From assembly GCA_030247575.1 (NCBI GenBank), contig JAOTRV010000017.1:22985-86984 (forward strand): a DNA stretch of 64,000 bases. The letters run 5' to 3'. Numbering within the stretch: position 1 is the stretch's first letter; each line of letters opens with the position of its first letter. The notes beneath the pieces were generated by a model. The model worked only from the letters and a program-made list of their open reading frames with translations. It was not told the DNA's origin and made no database searches. Below, one piece after another: positions 1 through 9,164 of the stretch. The translations under genes and the position numbers were made by a program. The stretch is from Sulfuritalea sp. (GTDB lineage Bacteria > Pseudomonadota > Gammaproteobacteria > Burkholderiales > Rhodocyclaceae).

Positions 1-329
1 AAAATCTTCTTCTGGTTGGGAGAGGCGTCGATCAAGTCGGGCTCGACGGCGGACCGCCACTGGCTCTCAAGAGATTCGCCGGAAAGCCCCTTGTCGCCGA
101 GCGCGGGATCGACAATCTTGCCGGCGTAGGCAAAAATGATCATGCGTGCAGCCATCACCGCCTTGGCGAGCTTTTCCGCCGTCGCCTTGGCCTCGGCCCG
201 CGGAACTTTCTCCATGAAGAAGGATTCCGCAAAGCCGCCCTTGGCCCGCGCGCCGATCTGCTCGGCAGCAGCAGGCAGCGTCGTCAGCAGAAGCAATGCG
301 GCAAGTGCCGCGGCATGTCCAGTCATCAT
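1..329 (-). CDS. Exported DUF3365/Tll0287-like protein, N-terminal part only
   Basis: Partial gene running off the left edge; only about 109 codons are visible. It opens with two adjacent ATG codons and a hydrophobic stretch rich in Ala and Leu ending near Pro-Ala-Ala-Ala, so a cleaved signal peptide and periplasmic location are likely. The mature part has a helix with AEKLAKAVMAAR and then a DPALGDKGLS stretch, which resembles the Tll0287-like (DUF3365) haem/sensor domain, where an Ala-Arg helix precedes a GDKG motif. That family link is from recollection of the motif, so function is uncertain. It is divergent from the response regulator gene, with paired OmpR-type half-sites in the 106-bp gap, so it may be a target of that system. 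Confidence 0.7.
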   Translation of the reverse strand, partial: MMTGHAAALAALLLLTTLPAAAEQIGARAKGGFAESFFMEKVPRAEAKATAEKLAKAVMAARMIIFAYAGKIVDPALGDKGLSGESLESQWRSAVEPDLIDASPNQKKI

Positions 330-403
330 TTCCCCCGCTTGTGTTATGTTTTCCGCAAGACTAGGGAGGAGCGGTTTCCGAGGTGTTGCATGGAGGCCGC
401 AGG

Positions 404-421
404 TGTTACAAGTTGTTACAA
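404..421. promoter_or_regulatory. Tandem TGTTACAA half-sites, probable OmpR-family binding site
   Basis: Two identical 8-bp words TGTTACAA start at 404 and 414, exactly 10 bp (one helical turn) apart, in the divergent gap between the exported protein and the response regulator. OmpR/PhoB-class regulators typically bind direct repeats with about this period, and GTTACA-like cores are known for several of them. Autoregulation and control of the divergent gene are inferred. Confidence 0.55.
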
Positions 422-435
422 GGGGCGCCGAAGCC

Positions 436-1146
436 ATGGCTGAATGCCGCGGTCGCATACTGGTGGTGGATGACGATGAAGGCTTGCGCGGGCTGCTGGT
501 GCGCTATCTTTCAGACAACGGCTATGAGGCCGCGGGCGTGGGCGACGGCACGGCGATGAAGCGCCACCTGGCGACCCACGCGGTGGATCTGCTGCTGCTC
601 GACGTCATGCTGCCGGGCGAGGACGGCTTGTCTCTGGCGCGTTCACTCAGCGGACCCGGCACCCCCTCGATCATCATGCTGTCGGCACGCGGCGAAGAAG
701 TCGACCGCATTGTCGGCCTCGAGGTCGGAGCCGACGATTACCTGCCCAAACCTTTCAGTCACCGCGAGTTGCTGGCACGCATTGCGGCGGTGCTGCGCCG
801 CCGGCAGCCTGTGAGGGAAAAAGGCCGCCTGCGCCACTTCGGCCCCTTCGAGGTCGATCTCGAGTCGCGCCGCCTGACCAGCAACGGCAAGGAAATCGAG
901 ATATCGGGCGCGGAGTTTTCCCTGCTCAAGATATTGCTCGAACATCCGGACCGCGTGCTCAGCCGCGATGCCCTGGTCGATCTGCTCAAGGGCTACGAGC
1001 GGGGACCCTTCGACCGCATGGTCGATGTGCGCGTCACGCGACTGCGCCGCAAGATCGAGCCCGACCCGGCCCATCCGGTCTACCTGCGCACGGTCTGGGG
1101 CGAGGGCTATCTCTTTTCGCCCGGCGGAGGCACCGGCCCGGCATGA
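436..1146 (+). CDS. OmpR-family DNA-binding response regulator
   Basis: A 236-residue response regulator. The receiver domain (about 8-118) has the acidic pocket at 12-14, phospho-acceptor Asp56 in LLLLDVMLP and conserved Lys105 in LPKPF. The C-terminal winged helix (about 135-230) has the OmpR-type ending RLRRKIEPDP...VWGEGYLF. The reading frame stays open upstream to 136, but family alignment and the position of the receiver put the start at ATG 436. The stop overlaps the kinase start (ATGA), so the two are translationally coupled. Together with the EnvZ-like kinase it forms an envelope-type two-component system; the stimulus cannot be read from sequence. Confidence 0.93.
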   Translation: MAECRGRILVVDDDEGLRGLLVRYLSDNGYEAAGVGDGTAMKRHLATHAVDLLLLDVMLPGEDGLSLARSLSGPGTPSIIMLSARGEEVDRIVGLEVGADDYLPKPFSHRELLARIAAVLRRRQPVREKGRLRHFGPFEVDLESRRLTSNGKEIEISGAEFSLLKILLEHPDRVLSRDALVDLLKGYERGPFDRMVDVRVTRLRRKIEPDPAHPVYLRTVWGEGYLFSPGGGTGPA

Positions 1147-2489
1147 TCGCGCCGCGCACGCTGTTCGGTCGCACCGCGCTGGTGATCACGCTGGTGTCGT
1201 TTGCTTTCCAGATGTTCACCATCGCCGTCATCACCTACTTCGCCCTGGTGCCGCTGGGCCGCCACGCCACCAATGACCTTGCCGCGCTGATGCTAGACAC
1301 GGCCGAGTCATGGGAAACCGAACGGGTCGCCGAGCGGGCCTGGCTGCAGGAGCGCATCAGCCGCGTCCACCGTCTGCAGGTGCAGGATCCACCCGGCGAG
1401 GCGGTCGACTTCACCCGGCAGCTTCCCTATTTCCAGTTGCTCGAATCTGCCTTGAGCGTCCGCGCCGGCGAACGCATCGAATTGCGCACCAGTCGCGCCG
1501 AGGACGGCGAACAATGGTATTGGGCGGATCTGCCCGCAGCAGGGGCGAAGGTGCGTGTCGGCTTTCCGGCCAGCCGCGTCGACGTGCAGCCGTGGCTCGC
1601 CATGCTGCTGATCCTGTCGGTCGGGACGGTCGTCACGCTGATCACCTCGACCTGGCTGGCGCGCTGGCTGATCGGGCCCCTGTCGCGCCTGTCGGCAGCG
1701 ACCCAGCGCATCGGGCGCGGCGAGCGCGGCGAACCGCTGCCCGAAACCGGCCCGGCCGAGCTCGCGACGCTGGCACGCGAGTTCAACCGCATGGGCGAGC
1801 AGGTCGAGGAGTTGCTGACCAACCGCACCACGCTGCTGGCCGGCATTTCGCACGATCTGCGCACGCCGCTGGCGCGCATCCAGCTGGCGCTGGGAATGAT
1901 CTCGGAAAGATTCGACCGGGAACTCCTCGACCGCGTACTGCGCGACGTCGAGGGCATGAACGATCTGATCGGCCGCTGCCTGGAGGTAAGCCGGGATTTC
2001 GTCGAAAAGGAATCGGTGGAACTCGACCTGTGCGATCTGCTCGCAGGAGTCGCCATGGAATTCTCCGGCCGGGGCGCCGAGATCCGCGGCCGCAAGGGTC
2101 CCGATTGCCACCTGCGGGTGCGCCCGCTGGCACTCAAGCGCATCCTCTCCAACCTGGTCGACAACGCCCAGCGCTATGGCGAGGGGCAAATCATCGACAT
2201 CGAATACCGCATGTCCGAGCGCCATGTCGAGATATGCGTGCTCGATCGGGGACCGGGCATTGCGGAAGAGGAACGCGAGAAGGTGTTCCAGCCCTTCTAT
2301 CGTCTGGAGCCCTCGCGCAGCGCCCGCACCGGCGGCAGCGGACTCGGCCTGGCCATCGTGCGCCAGCTCGCCACCGCCAACGGCTGGACGGTGGAGCTTT
2401 CGGCGCGGCCGGGCGGCGGCACCGCCGCCTGCGTGAAGGTGCCGCTCGAAGATACGCAGGGCCCGCCGACACCCGGAACGCCGAACTGA
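1143..2489 (+). CDS. EnvZ-like membrane sensor histidine kinase
   Basis: A 448-residue inner-membrane kinase. One N-terminal membrane helix and a second near residues 150-172 flank a periplasmic sensor region of about 110 residues. A HAMP domain follows, then the dimerisation/phosphoacceptor motif AGISHDLRTPLARIQLAL with His237, very close to the EnvZ class. The ATPase domain shows an N box (NLVDNAQRYG), DRGPGIAEEE and GGSGLGLAIV. It overlaps the upstream regulator by 4 nt, so the pair is co-expressed. The ligand is unknown. Confidence 0.92.
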   Translation: MIAPRTLFGRTALVITLVSFAFQMFTIAVITYFALVPLGRHATNDLAALMLDTAESWETERVAERAWLQERISRVHRLQVQDPPGEAVDFTRQLPYFQLLESALSVRAGERIELRTSRAEDGEQWYWADLPAAGAKVRVGFPASRVDVQPWLAMLLILSVGTVVTLITSTWLARWLIGPLSRLSAATQRIGRGERGEPLPETGPAELATLAREFNRMGEQVEELLTNRTTLLAGISHDLRTPLARIQLALGMISERFDRELLDRVLRDVEGMNDLIGRCLEVSRDFVEKESVELDLCDLLAGVAMEFSGRGAEIRGRKGPDCHLRVRPLALKRILSNLVDNAQRYGEGQIIDIEYRMSERHVEICVLDRGPGIAEEEREKVFQPFYRLEPSRSARTGGSGLGLAIVRQLATANGWTVELSARPGGGTAACVKVPLEDTQGPPTPGTPN

Positions 2490-2591
2490 TCCGTCGCGGC
2501 AGGCAGCGGGCTTCGCCGGCCGCCCTGCGTCCCAAGCCCGCGAGCGAAACCCTGTAAAATCGCTGCTTTTGCGAATCAACAGGGTTTCCCG

Positions 2592-3518
2592 ATGAACCAA
2601 AGACCCACGTTCCAGGAAATCATCCTGCGCCTGCAGGAATTCTGGAACCAGCAGGGCTGTGCGCTGCTGCAGCCCTATGACATGGAAGTCGGCGCCGGCA
2701 CCAGCCACACCGCCACATTTCTGCGCGCCCTCGGCCCCGAGCCGTGGCAGGCCGCCTATGTCCAGCCCTCGCGCCGGCCCAAGGACGGCCGCTACGGCGA
2801 CAATCCCAACCGCATGCAGCATTACTACCAGTACCAGGTGGTGCTGAAACCCGCGCCGGCGAACATCCTTGAGTTGTATCTCGGCTCGCTCGAAGCTCTC
2901 GGCTTCGACCTCAAGAAGAACGACGTGCGCTTCGTCGAGGACGACTGGGAGAACCCGACGCTGGGCGCCTGGGGCCTGGGCTGGGAAGTCTGGCTCAACG
3001 GCATGGAGGTCACGCAGTTCACCTACTTCCAGCAGGTCGGCGGCATCGACTGCAAACCGATCACCGGCGAGATCACCTACGGCCTGGAACGGCTGGCGAT
3101 GTACCTGCAGGGCGTCGACAACGTCTTCGACCTGGTCTATGCGCCGGGCCTGAAATACGGCGACGTCTTCCACCAGAACGAGGTGGAGCAAAGCGCCTAC
3201 AACTTCGAGCACAGCAACGTCGAGTTCCTGCTTACGGCCTTCGGCGCGCACGAAGGCAATGCCAAACACCTGATGGAGCAGCAACTGGCGCTGCCAGCCT
3301 ACGAGCAAGTCTTGAAGGCCGCGCACACTTTCAACCTGCTTGACGCGCGCGGCGCCATCTCGGTCACCGAGCGCGCCGCCTACATCGGCCGCATCCGCAA
3401 CCTGGCGCGCAGCGTGGCGCAAAGCTACCTCGACAGCCGCGCGCGGATGGGCTTCCCGATGGCACCGCGCGCCCACGCCGAGGAAGTCCTCGCGCAACTC
3501 GCGAAGAAGGCGGCCTGA
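2592..3518 (+). CDS. glyQ: Glycyl-tRNA synthetase alpha subunit
   Basis: A 308-residue catalytic subunit of the bacterial alpha2beta2 glycyl-tRNA synthetase, which activates glycine and charges tRNA-Gly in the cytoplasm. It has the highly conserved opening [13 protein letters not shown], the class II motif region [19 protein letters not shown], and [15 protein letters not shown] and [14 protein letters not shown]. Length matches the family (about 300). A TGTAAAAT -10-like word at 2553-2560 lies 31 bp upstream. It is followed 2 bp later by the beta subunit gene. Confidence 0.98.
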   Translation: MNQRPTFQEIILRLQEFWNQQGCALLQPYDMEVGAGTSHTATFLRALGPEPWQAAYVQPSRRPKDGRYGDNPNRMQHYYQYQVVLKPAPANILELYLGSLEALGFDLKKNDVRFVEDDWENPTLGAWGLGWEVWLNGMEVTQFTYFQQVGGIDCKPITGEITYGLERLAMYLQGVDNVFDLVYAPGLKYGDVFHQNEVEQSAYNFEHSNVEFLLTAFGAHEGNAKHLMEQQLALPAYEQVLKAAHTFNLLDARGAISVTERAAYIGRIRNLARSVAQSYLDSRARMGFPMAPRAHAEEVLAQLAKKAA

Positions 3519-3520
3519 CC

Positions 3521-5611
3521 ATGACTACGAAGAACCTGCTCGTTGAACTGTTCGTCGAAGAGCTACCGCCCAAGGCACTGAAGAAGCTCGGCGAGTCCTT
3601 TGCCGCTGCGCTGGCAACCAGCCTGAGATCTCAGGGTTTCGCCGACGACAAATCTGTCGTTACGCCCTTCGCCTCGCCGCGCCGCCTTGCCGTACATGTG
3701 ACCGACGTCATCGCCAAGGCGGCCGACAAACAGGTGCAGCAGAAGCTCATGCCCGTCGCCGTGGCGCTCGACGCCGCAGGCAATGCCACGCCCGCGCTGC
3801 TGAAGAAGCTTGCCGCACTTGGGGCGGACGCCTCCGTCGTGCCGACGTTGACGCGTCAGCCGGATGGCAAGGCAGAGGCGCTGTTCCTTAGCAAGGTCGA
3901 GCGTGGCATGTCGCTTGCACTTGGCTTGGCAAAAGCACTTTGGGAAGCACTGGATCGACTACCGATCCCGAAGGTTATGAGTTACCAACTTCCTGACGGT
4001 TGGACAACCGTCAACTTCGTTCGGCCCGTTCACCGGCTAGTTGCACTCCACGGAGCTGAGGTTGTCGACGTGCATATGTTTGGCCTCGCCGCCGGCCGCG
4101 AAACCCAGGGCCACCGCTTCGAAGCTGTCAACCCGATCGTCGCCATCAAGGATGCCGATTCCTACGCTGAGCAGTTGAAGACCGAAGGCGCGGTGATTGC
4201 CAGTTTCGCCGAGCGTCGTGCGGAGATCGAGAAGCAATTGCAGGCCGCGGCGGCGAAAGAGAACCTGAAGCCAATCGACGACGACGCCCTGCTCGACGAA
4301 GTCGCCGCGCTGGTCGAGCGGCCGAACGTGCTGAGCTGCCAGTTCGAAAAGGAATTTCTCGACGTGCCGCAGGAATGCCTGATCCTGACCATGAAGGCCA
4401 ACCAGAAGTATTTCCCGCTGCTCGATGCCACTGGCAAACTCACCAACAAATTCCTCGTCGTCAGCAACATCCGCCCGGACGACGGCTCGGCCGTGATCGG
4501 CGGCAACGAGCGCGTGGTGCGCCCGCGCCTGGCCGACGCCAAGTTCTTCTTCGACCAGGACCGCAGGAAGTCGCTGATGGACCGCATCCCGGGCCTGGCG
4601 AAAGTGGTCTATCACAACAAGCTCGGCACCCAGGGCGAGCGCGTCGAGCGCGTCGCCGCGCTGGCACGCGCTATCGGCGACAAGCTCGGCGGCGAAGCGC
4701 TGGCGAATGCGGCCGACCGCGCCGCGGTGCTGGCCAAGGCCGACCTGCTGACCGACATGGTCGGCGAGTTCCCCGAACTGCAGGGCATCATGGGCCGCTA
4801 CTACGCGCTGCACGACGGCGAGCCGGCCGAGATCGCCGACGCGATCGAGGACCACTACAAACCGCGCTTCGCCGGCGACGAGCTGCCGCGCGGCGAGGCG
4901 GGCTTGTGCGTCGCTTTGGCCGACAAGCTGCAAACGCTCGCCGACATGTTCGGCATCGGCCAGTTGCCGACCGGCGACAAAGACCCCTTCGCGCTGCGCC
5001 GCCACGCGCTGGGCATGATCCGGATGCTGATCGAGCGCGATCTGCCGTTGGACTTGATGTGGTTGTTCAATGCGGCCAGGCTGGCCGACGCCAAAGTCGC
5101 CGAGCAATTGTCCGACTTCATCTACGAACGTCTTGCCGGCAGCCTGCGCGAACAGGGCTATTCGGCGCTGGAAGTCGATGCCGTGGTCGGCCTGCGCCCG
5201 CAGCGTCTGGGCGACATCCCCAAGCGCCTGGCCGCCGTGCGCGCCTTCGCCGCGCTGCCCGAGGCCGCCAGCCTTGCCGCCGCCAACAAGCGTGTCGGCA
5301 ACATCCTGAAGAAGGCGGAAGGCTCGGTCGAGGCACAGGTCGACGTCGCACTACTCAAGGAAGAGGCCGAGCATGCTCTTTTCTTTGCGCTCAAACTCGT
5401 AGAGTCTGATTCCGACCCGACCTTCACGGCAGGCAACTACACCGCCTCACTATTGGCGCTCGCCCGACTCAAAGAGCCGGTCGATGCCTTCTTCGATCAC
5501 GTGATGGTGAATGCCGACGACCCGGCGCTGCGCGCCAACCGCCTCGGCCTGCTCGCGATCCTGCACCAGGCGATGAACCGCGTCGCCGACCTGTCAAGGC
5601 TTTCCGCCTGA
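3521..5611 (+). CDS. glyS: Glycyl-tRNA synthetase beta subunit
   Basis: A 696-residue beta subunit, needed with GlyQ for tRNA-Gly recognition and aminoacylation. N-terminus LLVELFVEELPPKALKKLG and the region LVVSNIRPDD...GNERVVRPRLADAKFFFDQD are typical; the C-terminal part holds the DALR-type anticodon-binding region. The stretch around 3640-4080 reads with less biased codon use than the rest but remains in frame. Cotranscribed with glyQ. Length is normal (E. coli about 689). Confidence 0.97.
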   Translation: MTTKNLLVELFVEELPPKALKKLGESFAAALATSLRSQGFADDKSVVTPFASPRRLAVHVTDVIAKAADKQVQQKLMPVAVALDAAGNATPALLKKLAALGADASVVPTLTRQPDGKAEALFLSKVERGMSLALGLAKALWEALDRLPIPKVMSYQLPDGWTTVNFVRPVHRLVALHGAEVVDVHMFGLAAGRETQGHRFEAVNPIVAIKDADSYAEQLKTEGAVIASFAERRAEIEKQLQAAAAKENLKPIDDDALLDEVAALVERPNVLSCQFEKEFLDVPQECLILTMKANQKYFPLLDATGKLTNKFLVVSNIRPDDGSAVIGGNERVVRPRLADAKFFFDQDRRKSLMDRIPGLAKVVYHNKLGTQGERVERVAALARAIGDKLGGEALANAADRAAVLAKADLLTDMVGEFPELQGIMGRYYALHDGEPAEIADAIEDHYKPRFAGDELPRGEAGLCVALADKLQTLADMFGIGQLPTGDKDPFALRRHALGMIRMLIERDLPLDLMWLFNAARLADAKVAEQLSDFIYERLAGSLREQGYSALEVDAVVGLRPQRLGDIPKRLAAVRAFAALPEAASLAAANKRVGNILKKAEGSVEAQVDVALLKEEAEHALFFALKLVESDSDPTFTAGNYTASLLALARLKEPVDAFFDHVMVNADDPALRANRLGLLAILHQAMNRVADLSRLSA

Positions 5612-5690
5612 CGCGAGGCATGGCAAACAAAGCGCTTTTTGCGGCGGTGTTCGGCAAAGTCGGTGCTGACGACACGGAGACAATCGGCTC

Positions 5691-6224
5691 ATGAAACTCG
5701 TCATTCTCGACCGCGACGGCGTGATCAACCACGACTCCGACCAGTACATCAAGTCGCCGGAGGAATGGAAGCCGATCCCCGGCAGCCTGGCCGCCATCGC
5801 CCGGCTCAACCAGGCCGGTTATCGCGTGGTGGTGGCGACCAACCAGTCCGGCATCGGCCGCGGCCTGTTCGAGACCGACACGCTGATGGCCATCCACGAC
5901 AAGATGCTGAAGGCGCTGGCCCAGGCCGGCGGACGCATCGACGCCATATTCTTCTGCCCGCACACCAATGCCGACAATTGCGACTGCCGCAAGCCCAAGC
6001 CCGGCCTGTTCCGCGAGATCGCCGCGCGCTTCAACGCCGAGCTCGCCGGCGTGCCGGCCGTGGGCGATTCCCTGCGCGACCTGCAGGTCGCCGCCACCGT
6101 CGGCGCGCAGCCGATGCTGGTGCTGACCGGCAAGGGCCGCAAGACCGCCGACGACCCGGCGCTGCCGGCCGGGACCCTGGTGTTTTCCGATCTGGCGGCC
6201 GCCGTCGCGCATATCACCCGCTGA
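5691..6224 (+). CDS. gmhB: D-glycero-beta-D-manno-heptose-1,7-bisphosphate 7-phosphatase
   Basis: A 177-residue HAD-superfamily phosphatase of the ADP-heptose pathway for lipopolysaccharide inner core. HAD motif I is LDRDGVIN (nucleophile and acid Asp), motif II ATNQSGIGRG, and motif IV GDSLRDLQVA. The zinc-binding Cys/His group CPHTNADNCDCRKPKPG is characteristic of GmhB. It sits between glyS and a PlsC-like gene, an order familiar from betaproteobacteria; only 5 bp separate it from the next gene. Confidence 0.95.
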   Translation: MKLVILDRDGVINHDSDQYIKSPEEWKPIPGSLAAIARLNQAGYRVVVATNQSGIGRGLFETDTLMAIHDKMLKALAQAGGRIDAIFFCPHTNADNCDCRKPKPGLFREIAARFNAELAGVPAVGDSLRDLQVAATVGAQPMLVLTGKGRKTADDPALPAGTLVFSDLAAAVAHITR

Positions 6225-6229
6225 GACTG

Positions 6230-6958
6230 ATGGCCGTTTTTCGTTCCCTGCTGTTCCTGCTGATCCTGGTGGTGGTGACGCCGCCCTACACGCTGGGGGT
6301 CATCCTCTGCCGCCCGCTGCCGCACCACATGCGGCGGCAGACGGTGGTACCGTGGGTTAACTTCACCATCTGGCTGATCAAGCATGTGCTCGGCATTCCC
6401 TACCGGCTGGTCGGCGCCGAAAACCTCCCCGAACGCCCCGTGATCGTGCTGGCCAAACATCAGTCGGCCTGGGAGACATTCATGCTGCAGGAGGTGTTCA
6501 AGGACACCGTTTTCGTCTGGCGCAAGGAGATCAAGTACCTGCCCTTCTTCGGCTGGGCGCTGGCCGCGATTCCGATGATCGAGACGGATCGCACCGCCAG
6601 CCGGTCCACGCTGAAGCGCCTGGTCGAACAGGGCCGCGACCGGCTCGAAAAAGGCTACACGGTGATCATTTTCCCCGAAGGCACGCGCTCGCAACCCGGC
6701 TCGAAGAACCGCTACAAGATCGGCGGCGCGCACCTCGCGGTCGAGACCGGCACGCCGGTGGTCCCCGTTGCGCTCAATTCCGGCGAGTTCTGGGGCCGCA
6801 ACGCGCTGTTCAAGAAATGCGGCACCGCCACGGTCAGCATCGGCCCGGCCATCGATCCCGCGGGGCTCACGGCCAACGAAGTGACGGACCGGGCCGAGGC
6901 CTGGATCGAAGCCGAGATGCGCCGCATCAGCCCGCACCTCTACGCGGCGACGGCATGA
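6230..6958 (+). CDS. 1-acyl-sn-glycerol-3-phosphate acyltransferase (PlsC family)
   Basis: A 242-residue membrane-bound acyltransferase expected to make phosphatidic acid from lysophosphatidic acid. Starts at ATG 6230 with a strong hydrophobic segment ([17 protein letters not shown]). The catalytic block reads KHQSAWET, an HX4E variant of the usual HX4D; the substrate block [10 protein letters not shown] is intact. The downstream start overlaps its stop (ATGA). Family assignment is firm; the exact acyl acceptor is not provable from sequence. Confidence 0.92.
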   Translation: MAVFRSLLFLLILVVVTPPYTLGVILCRPLPHHMRRQTVVPWVNFTIWLIKHVLGIPYRLVGAENLPERPVIVLAKHQSAWETFMLQEVFKDTVFVWRKEIKYLPFFGWALAAIPMIETDRTASRSTLKRLVEQGRDRLEKGYTVIIFPEGTRSQPGSKNRYKIGGAHLAVETGTPVVPVALNSGEFWGRNALFKKCGTATVSIGPAIDPAGLTANEVTDRAEAWIEAEMRRISPHLYAATA

Positions 6959-7452
6959 ACATGGCATCGGCGCGCAGCCCGCAACTCAAGCTCAAGCTCG
7001 ACGCCAGCGGGCCCGATCCGGCCAGCCGCTGGCACGACGGCGCCGCGCTGGCCTTCCTCGGCGGCAGCCTGCGCCTGGTGCTCGACACCAGCCACAAGGA
7101 AGCGCTGCGCGAAGGCGACACGCTCGACCTGCCGCTGCCGCCGCAGGCCACGCCGCGCCAGATCCAGGACCGTGCCGAAGCCTGGCTGCGCGAGGAAGCC
7201 AAGCGCCTGCTGCTGCAGGTCATCGAACAGAAGTCGACGCTGGCGGGACGGCGCGCGCCGCGCCTGGCGCTGTCGTTCGCAGCACGCGGCCACTGGGTCG
7301 AGGTGCACAACGGCGATACGCTGCGCTGCAACTGGCGCCTGATCGAACAGCCGATGCCGGTCATCGAGCAGGCCATCGCCCGCGCCATCGCCGCCCTGCC
7401 GCCGGAAGGCGGAAGTCTCGATCTTTTCGGCACCCCGTTTGCCGCCGGTTAA
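6955..7452 (+). CDS. Catalytically dead paralogue of the adjacent YgjP-type metallopeptidase
   Basis: A 165-residue protein starting at ATG 6955, overlapping the plsC-like stop. Its C-terminal third aligns without gaps to the neighbouring peptidase: both have a Trp, ten positions later Arg, then NWRLI, then Pro. Where the neighbour has the zinc motif HEVAH, this protein has RAIAA (residues 143-147), so all three key residues are lost. The domain ends soon after, also losing the NHS..FW block. It looks like a tandem duplicate kept as a non-catalytic partner or decaying copy. An open frame and an ATGA overlap argue that it is expressed. Confidence 0.85.
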   Translation: MNMASARSPQLKLKLDASGPDPASRWHDGAALAFLGGSLRLVLDTSHKEALREGDTLDLPLPPQATPRQIQDRAEAWLREEAKRLLLQVIEQKSTLAGRRAPRLALSFAARGHWVEVHNGDTLRCNWRLIEQPMPVIEQAIARAIAALPPEGGSLDLFGTPFAAG

Positions 7453-7461
7453 CTCAACGCA

Positions 7462-8205
7462 ATGATTCTCGAACAACTCAAGCTGTTCCGCCTGCCCTCG
7501 CCGCCACCGGAAGCCAAGACCCGCCACCTGCTGATCGGCGGCCGCATCATCGACTACCGGCTGAAGAGCGGCGCCAAGCGGCTTTCCATGACCATCGACG
7601 AACGCGGCCTGCGCATCGGCGCGCCGCATCGCATCGCGCTGGGCGAGATCGAAGCCTTCGTCCAGGGCCACGCCGACTGGGTACTCAAGAAACTCGGCGA
7701 GCTCGCCCATGCCACGCAGCCGCGCCACCTCACGATCAAGGACGGCGCGCGCGTGCCGCTGCTCGGCACCGAAGCCGAAGTGCGCGTCCTGCCCGGCGCC
7801 AACCGGGTGCGCTGGGTCGCCGACCTGCTGGTCCTCGAGGCGCGTCCCGAGGCCGATCTGGCGCAGTTGGCCGTTCGCGCCCTGCAGAAGCGGGCGCTCG
7901 GCCATTTCGGCCAGCGCCTGGCCCACTTCACCGGCCAGCTCGACCTGGAACTGCCGAAACTCGCCCTGTCGTCGGCGCATACGCGCTGGGGCAGTTGCAG
8001 CACGCACGGCGGCATCCGCGTGAACTGGCGGCTGATCCACATGCCCACGCACCTCGGCGACTACGTGGTCGCCCACGAGGTTGCCCACCTGCTGGAAATG
8101 AACCACAGCGCGCGCTTCTGGGACGTGGTCGGCTCGCTCTACCCCGAGTGGAAAGCCGCGCGCACGGAGCTCAAGCAGCGCGCCGCCTCCCTGCCCATCC
8201 TTTGA
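7462..8205 (+). CDS. YgjP-family (M48-like) zinc metallopeptidase
   Basis: A 247-residue protein with the YgjP/DUF45 signature: [22 protein letters not shown], then [20 protein letters not shown]. His205, Glu206 and His209 form the HExxH zinc site, with a further His in NHS. Family members are predicted cytoplasmic metal-dependent hydrolases of unclear substrate. It lies 9 bp after its catalytically dead paralogue and 11 bp before gloA, so it is probably in the same transcript as gmhB-plsC. Confidence 0.93.
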   Translation: MILEQLKLFRLPSPPPEAKTRHLLIGGRIIDYRLKSGAKRLSMTIDERGLRIGAPHRIALGEIEAFVQGHADWVLKKLGELAHATQPRHLTIKDGARVPLLGTEAEVRVLPGANRVRWVADLLVLEARPEADLAQLAVRALQKRALGHFGQRLAHFTGQLDLELPKLALSSAHTRWGSCSTHGGIRVNWRLIHMPTHLGDYVVAHEVAHLLEMNHSARFWDVVGSLYPEWKAARTELKQRAASLPIL

Positions 8206-8216
8206 AGGGAACCATC

Positions 8217-8600
8217 ATGCGAATCCTGCACACCATGCTCCGCGTCGGCGACCTCGACAAGTCGCTGGCCTTCTATACCGATGTCCTCGGCATGCGCCTG
8301 CTGCGCCGCCACGACTACCCGGAAGGAAAGTTCACCCTGGCCTTCGTCGGCTTCGAGGACGAGAAAGACGGTGCCGTGATCGAACTGACCCACAATTGGG
8401 GCGTCGATCGCTACGAAATCGGCACCGGCTACGGCCACATCGCCCTGGCGGTGGACGATGCCTACGCGGCCTGCGACGCGATCCGCCAGCGCGGCGGCAA
8501 GGTCATGCGCGAGGCCGGCCCGATGAAGGGCGGCAGCAGCGTGATCGCCTTCGTCGAGGATCCCGACGGCTACAAGATCGAACTGATCCAGCGCAAGTAG
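8217..8600 (+). CDS. gloA: Lactoylglutathione lyase (glyoxalase I)
   Basis: A 127-residue single-domain glyoxalase I, converting the methylglyoxal-glutathione hemithioacetal to S-lactoylglutathione. It starts [26 protein letters not shown], and retains the metal-binding His and Glu of each beta-alpha-beta-beta-beta unit ([36 protein letters not shown]). A GAAGGGAACC ribosome site precedes ATG 8217. Length fits the short Ni-type enzymes. Confidence 0.95.
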   Translation: MRILHTMLRVGDLDKSLAFYTDVLGMRLLRRHDYPEGKFTLAFVGFEDEKDGAVIELTHNWGVDRYEIGTGYGHIALAVDDAYAACDAIRQRGGKVMREAGPMKGGSSVIAFVEDPDGYKIELIQRK

Positions 8601-8610
8601 CCGGCTTCCA

Positions 8611-8630
8611 CCGCCTCAAAGGCGGATTTT
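8611..8630 (+). terminator. Short GC hairpin plus T-run after gloA
   Basis: CCGCCT (8611-8616) pairs with AGGCGG (8620-8625) around a CAA loop and is followed by ATTTT. It lies just after the gloA stop and overlaps the 3' end of the convergent HIT gene, so it may end gloA transcription. The stem is short, so confidence is moderate. Confidence 0.45.
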
Positions 8631-9020
8631 CGCCGCCAGTTCCTTCAGTTTTTCCAGCCCCGGCTCCTTGCGCGGCCAGGTGAGATCGACGCCGTCGCCG
8701 GCGTGGCGCGGCAGCACGTGCAGATGCAGATGCGGCACCGTCTGCCAGCCGGCCGCCCGGTTGGCCTGCAGAATGGTCATGCCGGCCGGGGCGAAAGCCT
8801 CCCGCACCGCGCGCGCGATGCGCCAGGCCGCCACCATCATGGCCCGCGCCGTGGCTTCGTCGGCGTCCATCAGGGTTTCCACGGGAGCCTTGCTGGCGAT
8901 GATGACGTGACCGGGATTGACCTGGCCGGCATCCATGAAGGCGAAGACCAGATCGTCCTCGTAGACTTTGGCGCAGGGCAATTCCCCGGCGATGATGCGC
9001 GAAAAGACGGTGGCGGCCAT
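8616..9020 (-). CDS. HIT-family hydrolase (Hint-like)
   Basis: A 134-residue histidine-triad nucleotide-binding protein. The triad is VPHLHLHVLPRH near residue 100, and the N-terminus FSRIIAGELPCAKVYEDD is typical of the Hint/HinT branch, which hydrolyses nucleoside phosphoramidates or nucleoside polyphosphates. The start was placed at ATG 9020 because family alignment begins there; the open frame runs further upstream without homology. A TATACT -10-like word occurs upstream on this strand (9051-9056). Confidence 0.93.
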   Translation of the reverse strand: MAATVFSRIIAGELPCAKVYEDDLVFAFMDAGQVNPGHVIIASKAPVETLMDADEATARAMMVAAWRIARAVREAFAPAGMTILQANRAAGWQTVPHLHLHVLPRHAGDGVDLTWPRKEPGLEKLKELAAKIRL

Positions 9021-9104
9021 GGCGGCTCTCCGGTATCGAATACGCGACGAGTATAGCCAATGCGGCGCGGCGGAAAGTGCGAACGGCCGTCTGTTGCCAG
9101 GCAG

Positions 9105-9119
9105 GGAACAAAGTGTTCC
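9105..9119. promoter_or_regulatory. Perfect inverted repeat GGAACA-N3-TGTTCC
   Basis: GGAACA (9105-9110), spacer AAG, TGTTCC (9114-9119). The 15-bp palindrome lies in the 144-bp gap between the divergent HIT and dioxygenase genes. It has the size of a dimeric repressor operator, but no regulator gene is adjacent, so the assignment is inferred. Confidence 0.35.
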
Positions 9120-9164
9120 GCGACCGTTGCTGACCGCCGCATGCCCCGGAGCTAGACTGCGGCC

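Noticed and set aside
136-435. Upstream extension of the response regulator frame
   Set aside because: The extension overlaps the divergent exported protein and the binding-site gap; the receiver domain begins only after ATG 436.
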